A DNA stretch of 6,280 bases, from the NCBI GenBank assembly GCA_964625865.1, contig CAZVEV010000324.1:1-6280 (forward strand), written 5' to 3'. The position numbers were made by a program, and so were the translations under genes. Below are positions 1 through 5,070 of this stretch, piece by piece. The notes beneath the pieces were generated by a model. It had not been told where the DNA came from. It made no database searches and saw only the letters and a list, made by a program, of their open reading frames with translations. Within the stretch, counting starts at the first letter, position 1; each line of letters opens with the position of its first letter. The stretch is from CAZVEV01 sp964625865. Its GTDB lineage: Bacteria > Planctomycetota > Phycisphaerae > SM23-33.

Positions 1-76
1 CTGGCGGAAGAGCTTCACGGTGGCTACCCGCAGCCTCGGGATGGTCAAAGGCTCCACCAAGAAGCTCTTCCGCCAG
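1..76. repeat. Perfect 16-bp inverted repeat at window edge
   Basis: Bases 1–16 (CTGGCGGAAGAGCTTC) are the exact reverse complement of bases 61–76, with a 44-base spacer. The right arm encodes the conserved L4 segment KLFRQ, so it is certainly genuine. The left arm encodes WRKSF, where L4 proteins usually have a Gly just before the Thr of TVATRS. The match ends exactly at base 16; bases 17 and 60 are both A and do not pair. A fold-back assembly or amplification chimera at a contig end explains this better than a natural mRNA hairpin, but both remain possible. Confidence 0.7.
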
Positions 77-505
77 AAGGGCACGGGCAACGCGCGGCGC
101 GGACAGCGTCGCACCAACGTGCTCAAGGGCGGTGGGGTGGCCTTCGCCAAGCAGCCGCGCAGCTTCAGGAAGAAGATGCCCCGCAAGATGCGCCAGGCGG
201 CGCTGGCGTCGGCGATCCTGGCCAAGATCCTCGGCGAGGACCTGATCGTCGTCGACGGACTGAGCATCGAGACGCCCAAGACGCGCGAGATGGCGGCGGT
301 GATGAAGAACCTCGGGATCAACCGGTCGTGTCTTCTGGCGCTGGCCGACCGCGACGAGGGGATCTATCTCTCCAGCCGCAACATCGGCGACCTGACGGTG
401 CGGATCGTCGCGGAGTTGAACGCCGGCGAGGTGGCCTTGCGACAGAAGATGCTCGTCACGCGTGAAGCGATGGCCGCCCTGATCGGCCAGGAGGTGCAGG
501 CGTGA
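1..505 (+). CDS. rplD: 50S ribosomal protein L4, 5'-truncated
   Basis: L4 is a primary 23S rRNA-binding protein of the large subunit. Its extended loop lines the peptide exit tunnel, and in E. coli it also represses its own S10 operon. The reading frame begins at base 2 and gives 167 residues, lacking roughly the first 50 of a full L4. The diagnostic tunnel-loop segment FRQKGTGNARRG is present, followed by KGGGVAF and the C-terminal Rossmann-like part with LIVVDGL and the NIGDLTV segment. A GTG at base 20 lies in frame but falls inside the conserved TVATRS stretch, so it is not the real start. The first five codons (bases 2–16) read WRKSF and do not fit the family well. They coincide with one arm of a perfect inverted repeat and may be an artefact. 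The stop codon overlaps the rplW start by 4 bases. Identity is very secure. Confidence 0.96.
   Translation, partial: WRKSFTVATRSLGMVKGSTKKLFRQKGTGNARRGQRRTNVLKGGGVAFAKQPRSFRKKMPRKMRQAALASAILAKILGEDLIVVDGLSIETPKTREMAAVMKNLGINRSCLLALADRDEGIYLSSRNIGDLTVRIVAELNAGEVALRQKMLVTREAMAALIGQEVQA
489..495 (+). promoter_or_regulatory. Consensus Shine-Dalgarno site of rplW inside rplD
   Basis: AGGAGGT lies six bases before the GTG at 502. It is the strongest ribosome-binding site in the window and supports the GTG start of rplW despite the 4-base overlap with rplD. Confidence 0.85.
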
Positions 506-786
506 ACGATACGATCTACAACATCATCATTCGCCCGCTGGTGACGGAAAAGGGCACCTACCAGAGCGAGACGCTGAACTCCTACGCTTTTGAGGTAGCC
601 CCGACGGCCAACAAGGCCCAGATCAAGCAGGCCATCGAGAAGATCTACAACGTGAAGGTCTTGAGCGTCCGGACGGCCAACCGCAAGGGCAAGCCCCGCC
701 GGACGGGATACAAGTGGGGCACGACGAGCCACTGGAAGAAGGCGTTCGTCGTACTGCACGAAGACCACCACATTGATTTGTTCTAA
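502..786 (+). CDS. rplW: 50S ribosomal protein L23
   Basis: L23 binds domain III of 23S rRNA at the tunnel exit, where it docks trigger factor and signal recognition particle. The 94-residue product has the family length and layout: N-terminal IIRPLVTEKGTY (residues 9–20), the SYAFEVAPTANK strand and turn (27–38), the helix IKQAIEKIYNVKV (41–53), and the basic loop NRKGKPRR (60–67) followed by the C-terminal signature KKAFVVL (79–85). It starts with GTG at 502. That start overlaps the rplD stop as GTGA and is preceded by a perfect AGGAGGT, which points to translational coupling between L4 and L23. Another GTG-free start is not needed, because MNDTIYNIIIRPL matches the family N-terminus. The basic loop is of ordinary bacterial length. 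Confidence 0.97.
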   Translation: MNDTIYNIIIRPLVTEKGTYQSETLNSYAFEVAPTANKAQIKQAIEKIYNVKVLSVRTANRKGKPRRTGYKWGTTSHWKKAFVVLHEDHHIDLF

Positions 787-815
787 ACCGCAGGACGCAA
801 AGGCAAGAGAACGAC

Positions 816-1669
816 ATGCCCATCAAGGTATACAAGCGGACATCGCCGGGCCGACGAAACAGTTCGGTCAACAAGAGCGATGAGATCACGGCCACCAAGC
901 CGCAGAAGTCNNNNNNNNNNGCCCCTTGAAGAAGACCGGCGGGCGAAACCACAGCGGCAAGATCACGTGCAGGCACCGCGGCGGCGGACACAAGCGGATG
1001 TACCGTGTGATCGACTTCAAGCGCAGCAAGGACGACATGGCGGCCGAGGTGCTCACTGTCGAGTACGATCCGAACCGCACGTGCAACATCGCCCTGGTGC
1101 AGTACGAAGACGGCGAGAAGCGTTACATCCTGGCCCCGGTGGGACTGAAGGTCGGAACGCAGATTCACTCGGGCGAGAAGGTCGAGCCGAAGGTCGGCAA
1201 CTGCATGCCGCTGTCGAACATTCCGCTGGGCATGACGGTTCACAACGTCGAGATGCGACCGGGGCAGGGCGGCAAGATGGTTCGGACGGCCGGTGCGTCG
1301 GCACGACTGATGGCCCGTGAAGGCAAGCACGCCCACCTCGTGCTGCCCTCCGGTGAAATGCGAATGGTCAACGCCAAGTGCCGCGCCACCCTCGGGCAGG
1401 TGGGCAATGTTGAACACCAGAACCTGCGTCTGGGCAAGGCCGGGCGCAAACGCCACCTGGGACGTCGCCCGCACGTGCGCGGCTCGGCGATGAACCCCGT
1501 GGCCCACCCGATGGGCGGTGGCGAAGGTCGCCGTGCAGGCGGGCGCCACCCGGTGTCACCCACGGGCAAGCTGGCCAAGGGCGGCAAGACGCGTCGCAAG
1601 CGGAAAGCGTCGAACAAGCTGATCATCCGGCGCCGCCGCAACGTGCGTCACGGACAACTGACCTTGTAA
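816..1669 (+). CDS. rplB: 50S ribosomal protein L2, interrupted by an N gap
   Basis: L2 is a core 23S rRNA-binding protein needed for subunit joining and for an active peptidyl transferase centre. The ATG at 816 gives MPIKVYKRTSPGRRN, the family N-terminus. The frame runs to ten Ns at 911–920 and resumes in a different frame with PLKKTGGRNHSGKITC. It continues through RHRGGGHKR, EYDPNRT, GEKRYILAP, MTVHNVEM and RPHVRGSAMNP to the basic C-terminus. Closing the frame needs an unknown stretch of length 2 modulo 3. Eight bases would give 283 residues and match the KSLVKPLKKTGGRN pattern of Thermus L2. The apparent frameshift is therefore a placeholder-gap effect, not a broken gene. The catalytic-centre loop reads AHPMGGGEG instead of the usual DHPHGGGEG; the essential His (E. 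coli His229) is kept. Confidence 0.95.
911..920. other. Assembly gap of 10 Ns inside rplB
   Basis: Ten Ns lie between a codon fragment TC and the sequence GCCCCTTG. The L2 frame before the gap (codons from 816) and after it (codons through 926) are consistent only if the real unknown stretch has a length of 2 modulo 3. Ten is therefore a conventional filler. Homology with other L2 proteins (Ser, two residues, one residue ending in GC, then Pro-Leu) suggests 8 bases. Confidence 0.9.
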
Positions 1670-1680
1670 GAGGATGAAAT

Positions 1681-1707
1681 CGGCAACCGGGAACGCACCG
1701 GTGGCCG
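1681..1707 (+). promoter_or_regulatory. GC-rich hairpin between rplB and rpsS
   Basis: CGGCAACCGG (1681–1690) pairs with CCGGTGGCCG (1698–1707) around a 7-base loop GAACGCA. Nine of ten positions are Watson-Crick pairs, with one internal A•G mismatch. It lies in the longest gene-free gap of the window (54 bases) and ends six bases before the AAAGGA ribosome-binding site of rpsS. No T tract follows, so it does not look like an intrinsic terminator. It could stabilise or help process the mRNA, or bind a regulatory protein; function is inferred only. Confidence 0.6.
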
Positions 1708-1712
1708 GCGAC

Positions 1713-1718
1713 AAAGGA
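1713..1718 (+). promoter_or_regulatory. Shine-Dalgarno site of rpsS
   Basis: The AAAGGA sequence ends five bases before the ATG at 1724 and directly follows the intergenic hairpin, leaving the site single-stranded when the hairpin forms. Confidence 0.7.
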
Positions 1719-1723
1719 CAACC

Positions 1724-1990
1724 ATGACACGAAGTGCGAAAAAGGGCCCATACGTCGACGAGAAGCTGTACCGCAAGGTCGAGAAGGCCAATGAAAGCGG
1801 CCGGCGCGATCCGATCAAGACGTGGGCCAGGACGTGCACCATCGTCCCCGAATTCGTGGGCTGTACTTTTCTGGTGCATAACGGAAAGGTCTTCCACAGC
1901 GTCTTCGTCACTGAAGACATGGTCGGCCACAAACTCGGTGAGTTCAGCCCGACCCGCATGTTCCGCGGGCACACGGGCCGCAAGAGATAA
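1724..1990 (+). CDS. rpsS: 30S ribosomal protein S19
   Basis: S19 sits in the head of the small subunit, pairs with S13 and takes part in the A-site finger and intersubunit bridges. The 88 residues follow the family throughout: N-terminal TRSAKKGPYVDEKL (2–15), DPIKTWARTCTIVPEFVG (29–46), VHNGK (51–55), and the signature VFVTEDMVGHKLGEFSPTR (60–78) followed by MFRGHTG. The C-terminus stops after GRKR, slightly shorter than the 92 residues of E. coli S19, which has extra lysines. The start at 1724 has a good AAAGGA site. The gene is flanked by two intergenic hairpins, the only such arrangement in the window, so its expression may be tuned separately from L2 and L22. Confidence 0.97.
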   Translation: MTRSAKKGPYVDEKLYRKVEKANESGRRDPIKTWARTCTIVPEFVGCTFLVHNGKVFHSVFVTEDMVGHKLGEFSPTRMFRGHTGRKR

Positions 1991-1996
1991 GACAGA

Positions 1997-2012
1997 CCGG
2001 GGCCAGCCCCGG
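1997..2012 (+). promoter_or_regulatory. Short GC hairpin between rpsS and rplV
   Basis: CCGGGG (1997–2002) and CCCCGG (2007–2012) form a perfect 6-bp stem with a CCAG tetraloop, only six bases after the rpsS stop codon. It ends four bases before the GGAG ribosome-binding site of rplV (2017–2020). No T run follows, which argues against Rho-independent termination. Possible roles are mRNA stability, processing, or control of rplV initiation; none is shown by the sequence. Confidence 0.55.
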
Positions 2013-2028
2013 CGATGGAGTTCATGCG

Positions 2029-2358
2029 ATGGCATGGCAGGCAAAACACAGATACGCACGCATCAGTGCTCGCAAGGCCCGGCTGATCGCGGACATGATC
2101 CGCGGGCTGGACGCACAGGATGCATTGGACGCCCTGAAGTTCACGCCCAACCGTGCCGCAGGCATGTTGGCCAAGGTCCTGACCTCCGCCATCGCCAGCG
2201 CCGACGAGGCTGAGGCGGACACCGGCCGCCTGTTCGTGAGCGAAGTCCGTATTGATGAAGGGCCGACGATGAAGCGGTTCCGCCCGAAGGACCGCGGACG
2301 GGCCCACCCGATTATGAAGCGAACGAGCCACATCGCGGTGGCCGTTGAAGTTGACTAG
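2029..2358 (+). CDS. rplV: 50S ribosomal protein L22
   Basis: L22 contacts all domains of 23S rRNA, and its long β-hairpin lines the peptide exit tunnel next to L4, a site linked to macrolide response. The 109 residues match the family length (110 in E. coli). Visible parts are AKHRYARISARKARLIADMI (5–24), LKFTPNRAAGMLAKVLTSAI (36–55), and the hairpin region with the signature run from MKRFRPKDRGRAHPI (81–95) into KRTSHIAVAVEV (97–108). The hairpin is of normal length, with no insertion or deletion of the kind seen in erythromycin-resistant mutants. The ATG at 2029 follows GGAG with eight bases of spacing. An ATG at 2024 is out of frame and is not the start. Confidence 0.97.
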   Translation: MAWQAKHRYARISARKARLIADMIRGLDAQDALDALKFTPNRAAGMLAKVLTSAIASADEAEADTGRLFVSEVRIDEGPTMKRFRPKDRGRAHPIMKRTSHIAVAVEVD

Positions 2359-2382
2359 GCAAGAAGAAACGAGACGTCGAGC

Positions 2383-3351
2383 ATGGGTCAGAAGGTATCT
2401 CCCATAGGATTTCGCACCGGCGTGACGATCGGCTGGAAAAGCCGCTGGTTCGCTCCCAAGAGCAACTACGGCGAGTTTCTGGTCGAAGACGCCAAGATGC
2501 GGAAGTTCATCGATCAGCGACTGAACCGCCAGCCACCGTACGCGGCGATCAGTGGCATCGAGATTGAGCGAACGCGCGAAGAAGTCAAGGTCATCTTGAA
2601 GACAGCCAGGCCCGGCCTGGTTATCGGCCCCAAGGGCGCCGAAGTCGAGAAACTCAAAGAGGCCCTAGAAGACCTGACCGACCGTCGGGTGAGTATCTCC
2701 ATCACCGAGATCCGCAATCCGGACCTTGATGCCCAGTTGCTGGCCGAGGGACTGGCCGAGCAACTCAAGCGCCGCGCGAGCTTCCGCCGGACGCTCAAGA
2801 TGCGGGCCGAATCGGCCATGCAGGCCGGGGCAAAGGGCGTCAAGATCATCATCTCCGGTCGACTTGGCGGGGCGGAGATCGCACGCAGTGAGATGCAGTT
2901 GATGGGCTCCATTCCGCTTCACACGCTGGAAGCGGACGTGGATTACGGGTTCGCTCCAAGCTTCACGACCTACGGCGTGATTGGTGTGAAGGTGTGGGTC
3001 TACCGCGGCATGTTCGGCGAGCAGGTCAAGGAAGACGATGCGGCGCCGGCCTCGGCGTCCATGACCCGAGCGCGTCGTCGTCGTGAGCGTCACGATGGCG
3101 GCCATGGCGGGCCCGGTCGAGGTGGTCCCGGCGGTGGTGGTGGCAGAAGGCGTTCGTCTGCCGGTCCGCGAACGGCCCCTGCGCCGGCCCCCGCGACGCC
3201 GGATGCTTCGGCCCCCGAGGCGGCCCCCGCCGCCCCCGCAGAGGCCCCCGCGGCGCCGGCCCCGGACGTTTCAGCCCCCGCTCCGGTCGAGCAGCCCCCG
3301 GCGGCCGAGTCGGCCCCGGCGGAGAACCCCCAGCCGAAGGCTGATGAGTAA
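2383..3351 (+). CDS. rpsC: 30S ribosomal protein S3 with long low-complexity tail
   Basis: S3 lies at the mRNA entry of the 30S head and contributes to the ribosomal helicase activity. Residues 1–215 are a complete bacterial S3: MGQKVSPIGFR start, a type-II KH domain with TARPGLVIGPKG (GxxG at 82–85), the FRRTLK segment (134–139) with equivalents of the E. coli helicase residues Arg131, Arg132 and Lys135, then SGRLGGAEIARSE and TTYGVIGVKVWVYRG. From about residue 217 there is an unusual 100-residue extension. It begins with an Arg run, an Arg/Gly-rich section (228–258) and an Ala/Pro/Glu-rich section (265–322). The protein is 322 residues against 233 in E. coli. The tail is in frame and ends at one clean stop, so it is probably real, flexible and surface-exposed. 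The ribosome-binding site is weak, and rplP follows after 12 bases. Confidence 0.97.
   Translation: MGQKVSPIGFRTGVTIGWKSRWFAPKSNYGEFLVEDAKMRKFIDQRLNRQPPYAAISGIEIERTREEVKVILKTARPGLVIGPKGAEVEKLKEALEDLTDRRVSISITEIRNPDLDAQLLAEGLAEQLKRRASFRRTLKMRAESAMQAGAKGVKIIISGRLGGAEIARSEMQLMGSIPLHTLEADVDYGFAPSFTTYGVIGVKVWVYRGMFGEQVKEDDAAPASASMTRARRRRERHDGGHGGPGRGGPGGGGGRRRSSAGPRTAPAPAPATPDASAPEAAPAAPAEAPAAPAPDVSAPAPVEQPPAAESAPAENPQPKADE
3187..3300 (+). repeat. GCCCCCG-rich segment encoding the S3 Ala/Pro tail
   Basis: GCCCCCG occurs seven times, at 3187, 3211, 3223, 3232, 3244, 3274 and 3294. The first six are in frame as GCC CCC G (Ala-Pro). The copies are irregularly spaced, so this is a low-complexity coding repeat and not a tandem array with a fixed unit. 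Confidence 0.75.
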
Positions 3352-3363
3352 ACAGGTGTCAAA

Positions 3364-3783
3364 ATGCCGTTAATGCCAAAGAGAATTAAGCATCGCAAGC
3401 AGATGCGTGGGAAGAACCGCGGCAACGCGACGCGTGGCCACACGGTCTCGTTCGGCGAGTTCGGTCTTCAGGCCACCACGGCCGGCTGGATCACCGCGCG
3501 GCAGATCGAGGCCGGACGTGTCGCCGCGACGCACTTCCTGCATCGTGAAGGTCGCGTCTACATCCGGATCTTTCCGGACAAGCCCATCAGTGCCAAGCCG
3601 CTGGAAACGCGGATGGGCAAGGGCAAGGGCGAGACGGCCCACTGGGTCGCCTGCGTCAAGCCGGGCACGGTGCTGTACGAGATCGGGGGCGTTGACGAGC
3701 AGACAGCGAAGGCGGCCCTGCGCCGCATGGCCAACAAGATGCCCGTTCGATGCCGCATGGCGTATCGCCGGCCGACGATTTAA
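3364..3783 (+). CDS. rplP: 50S ribosomal protein L16
   Basis: L16 helps to position the aminoacyl-tRNA near the A site and completes late 50S assembly. The 139 residues include the family N-terminus LMPKRIKHRKQMRGKNRGN (3–21), FGEFGLQATTAGWITARQIE (30–49), YIRIFPDKPISAKP (66–79), and the glycine-rich loop RMGKGKGE (83–90) followed by HWVACVKPG. The Arg before MGKGKG is kept; it is Arg81 in E. coli, a hydroxylation target there. The ATG at 3364 has AGGTG (3354–3358) at a suitable distance. A second ATG at 3373 would give MPKRIKH and is possible, but the upstream one has the better site. There is a 12-base gap to S3 and another 12-base gap to L29. Confidence 0.97.
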   Translation: MPLMPKRIKHRKQMRGKNRGNATRGHTVSFGEFGLQATTAGWITARQIEAGRVAATHFLHREGRVYIRIFPDKPISAKPLETRMGKGKGETAHWVACVKPGTVLYEIGGVDEQTAKAALRRMANKMPVRCRMAYRRPTI

Positions 3784-3795
3784 GGGCTTTGGGCA

Positions 3796-4005
3796 ATGAA
3801 GATCAAAGAGATACGGCAACTGAGTGACGACGAACTGACGGTTGAGTTGGAACGACTCCGCCGCCACCTGTTCGACCTGCGAAGCCAGGCCGTCACCGAG
3901 AAGTTGGAAGACACGACGATGGTGGGCAGGACCAAGCGTGACATTGCGCGACTCCTGACCGTGATTCGTAAACGAGAGATCGACGCGGCGAGCCAGACGG
4001 CCTGA
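3796..4005 (+). CDS. rpmC: 50S ribosomal protein L29
   Basis: L29 is a small helical hairpin protein at the tunnel exit beside L23, part of the docking area for trigger factor and signal recognition particle. The 69 residues show the two-helix pattern: KIKEIRQLSDDELTVELERL (2–21), then HLFDLRSQ (24–31) and the C-terminal signature region GRTKRDIARLLTVIRKRE (44–61). Length is normal for bacteria (63 in E. coli). The ATG at 3796 is the only start giving the canonical N-terminus. No clear Shine-Dalgarno sequence precedes it (GGGCTTTGGGCA), so initiation probably depends on ribosomes finishing rplP 12 bases upstream. Confidence 0.95.
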   Translation: MKIKEIRQLSDDELTVELERLRRHLFDLRSQAVTEKLEDTTMVGRTKRDIARLLTVIRKREIDAASQTA

Positions 4006-4022
4006 GCCCAAGCGAGCAAAGT

Positions 4023-4304
4023 ATGACAAGCGCAGAGCAAGAAAGCACGACCAGGAAGCTGCGGGCCAAGACGGGCGTAGTCGCCTCGGTCAGCGGCGCC
4101 AAGACCGTCAGCGTACGGGTCGAGACACTGGTCAAGCACGAGCGGTACGGCAAGTACATTCGGCGGTGGTCGAAGTACGCGGCGCACGATCCGAAGAATG
4201 AGGCGGCTGTCGGCGACATCGTGGAAATCGCCCCCTGCCGTCCGATAAGCAAGACCAAGAGCTGGCGGCTGGTCCGCGTGGTGCGTTCGGCCCAAGGCGC
4301 CTAG
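4023..4304 (+). CDS. rpsQ: 30S ribosomal protein S17
   Basis: S17 is a primary 16S rRNA-binding protein with an OB fold that organises the 5' domain of the small subunit. The 93 residues comprise a short polar N-terminal extension (1–11, somewhat longer than E. coli) and the OB-fold start LRAKTGVVASVSGAKTVSVR (13–32). HERYGKYIRR, HDPKNEAAVGD and the family signature segment VEIAPCRPISKTKSWRLV (67–84) follow. The start at ATG 4023 lacks a strong ribosome-binding site. A small hairpin covers the stop codon. In E. coli this gene ends the S10 operon, but here rplN follows after 29 bases with no terminator-like sequence. Confidence 0.97.
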   Translation: MTSAEQESTTRKLRAKTGVVASVSGAKTVSVRVETLVKHERYGKYIRRWSKYAAHDPKNEAAVGDIVEIAPCRPISKTKSWRLVRVVRSAQGA

Positions 4305-4313
4305 CGAGGCGTT
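4296..4313 (+). promoter_or_regulatory. Small hairpin over the rpsQ stop, S10/spc junction
   Basis: CGCCT (4298–4302) pairs with AGGCG (4307–4311) around an AGCG loop, and two flanking G•U wobbles could extend the stem. It contains the rpsQ stop codon. No T run follows, so it is not a convincing intrinsic terminator; chance formation in GC-rich sequence is quite possible. Confidence 0.35.
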
Positions 4314-4320
4314 GTGGCCC

Positions 4321-4325
4321 AGAGG
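4321..4325 (+). promoter_or_regulatory. Shine-Dalgarno site deciding the GTG start of rplN
   Basis: AGAGG stands eight bases before GTG 4334. No ATG is available in frame near the family N-terminus, so this site supports the GTG start. Confidence 0.65.
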
Positions 4326-4333
4326 TTACGGCA

Positions 4334-4720
4334 GTGATACAGCAAGAGACACGATTGGAAGTCGCCGACAACACCGGAGCCCGGATCGTCGGCTGCATTC
4401 GGGTGCTTGGCGGCTCGACGCGGCGTGGGGGGTATACCCGGCGGACCGCGTCGATAGGCGACATCATCATCTGTTCGGTCAAGAAGGCGATTCCCGGCGG
4501 GGAGGTCAAGGGCGGCGACATCGTGCGATGCGTTGTGGTCCGGACGGCCTCGCCGGTGCGGCGGTCGGACGGAAGCTACGTTCGGTTTGACCGCAACGCG
4601 GCGGTGATCATTGACGAGAACGGCAACCCGCGCGGGACGCGTATTTTTGGAGCGGTCGCCCGCGAGCTTCGCGAGCAGAACTTCATGAAGATCGTCTCGC
4701 TCGCATCCGAGGTGGTTTAG
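4334..4720 (+). CDS. rplN: 50S ribosomal protein L14
   Basis: L14 is a conserved β-barrel protein on the subunit interface. It contacts 16S rRNA in an intersubunit bridge and is the docking site for the silencing factor RsfS. The start is GTG 4334, giving the invariant N-terminus MIQQETRLEVADNTGAR. Further family segments are CIRVLGGS (21–28), GDIIICSVKKAIPGGEVKGG (42–61), VVVRTASPVRRSDGSYVRFD (67–86) and GNPRGTRIFGAVARELR (97–113) followed by FMKIVSLASEVV. At 128 residues it exceeds the 123 of E. coli, mainly because GGSTRRGGYTRRTASIGD has about six more residues than E. coli GGSHRRYAGVGD. This gene opens the spc half of the block, and its last codons carry the ribosome-binding site for rplX. 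Confidence 0.97.
   Translation: MIQQETRLEVADNTGARIVGCIRVLGGSTRRGGYTRRTASIGDIIICSVKKAIPGGEVKGGDIVRCVVVRTASPVRRSDGSYVRFDRNAAVIIDENGNPRGTRIFGAVARELREQNFMKIVSLASEVV
4709..4715 (+). promoter_or_regulatory. Shine-Dalgarno site of rplX within rplN codons
   Basis: GAGGTGG is formed by the codons for the L14 C-terminal Glu-Val and the next base. It lies nine bases before ATG 4725, so the end of L14 doubles as the initiation signal for L24. Confidence 0.7.
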
Positions 4721-4724
4721 CGAC

Positions 4725-5060
4725 ATGGCAAGGCATGTGAAGAAAGGCGACGTCGTGGCCGTGATAGCGGGCAACGACAAGGGCAAGACCGGCGAGGTCC
4801 TTCGCGTGGATTACAGCGTGGGCAAGGTCCTGGTTCAGGGCATCAACCGGGTGTACAAGCACCTGAGGCCGAGCCGGCAGCACCCGCAGGGCGGGCGCAT
4901 CCAGAAGGAGATGCCGATCAGCATCTCCAACGTGCTCCCCGTGGACCCGAAGACGAATCTGCCCACACGCGTGGGCTTCACGGTTGCCGAAGACGGCTCC
5001 AAGCAGCGGGTGGCGAAGAAGAGCGGCGAGTCTCTCGGTACGGTAACGAAAGCGAAGTAG
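4725..5060 (+). CDS. rplX: 50S ribosomal protein L24
   Basis: L24 is an assembly-initiator protein that binds the 5' end of 23S rRNA near the tunnel exit. The 111 residues begin with the KOW domain: HVKKGDVVAVIAGNDKGKTG (4–23) and EVLRVDYSVGKVLVQGINRV (24–43). The linker HLRPSRQHPQGGRIQKEMPI (46–65), the strand SNVLPVDPKTNLPTRVGF (68–85) and a Lys-rich end (92–111) follow. Length is ordinary for bacteria (104 in E. coli). It starts four bases after the rplN stop and uses a ribosome-binding site within rplN, so translational coupling to L14 is likely. Confidence 0.97.
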   Translation: MARHVKKGDVVAVIAGNDKGKTGEVLRVDYSVGKVLVQGINRVYKHLRPSRQHPQGGRIQKEMPISISNVLPVDPKTNLPTRVGFTVAEDGSKQRVAKKSGESLGTVTKAK

Positions 5061-5064
5061 GTGA
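5059..5064 (+). promoter_or_regulatory. Shine-Dalgarno site of rplE
   Basis: AGGTGA overlaps the last two bases of the rplX stop codon and lies six bases before ATG 5071, tying L5 initiation to the end of L24 translation. Confidence 0.6.
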
Positions 5065-5070
5065 ACAGCG

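Noticed and set aside
623..1549. Minus-strand open frame of over 300 codons opposite rplW and rplB
   Set aside because: It crosses the N gap, resembles no family, and lies wholly opposite two certain ribosomal genes; it is a shadow of high GC content.
816..1669. Frameshifted or pseudogene rplB
   Set aside because: The frame change falls exactly at the N gap, and both sides carry intact L2 sequence, so the gap length is the cause.
1681..2012. The two intergenic hairpins as Rho-independent terminators
   Set aside because: Neither is followed by a T tract, and essential cotranscribed genes continue directly downstream.
3083..3443. Long open frames in other frames and on the minus strand over the S3 tail
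   Set aside because: They arise from the GC-rich Ala/Pro-coding repeat. The S3 frame is fixed by its conserved core and single stop, and the alternatives show only low-complexity Pro/Arg or Gly/Ala sequence.
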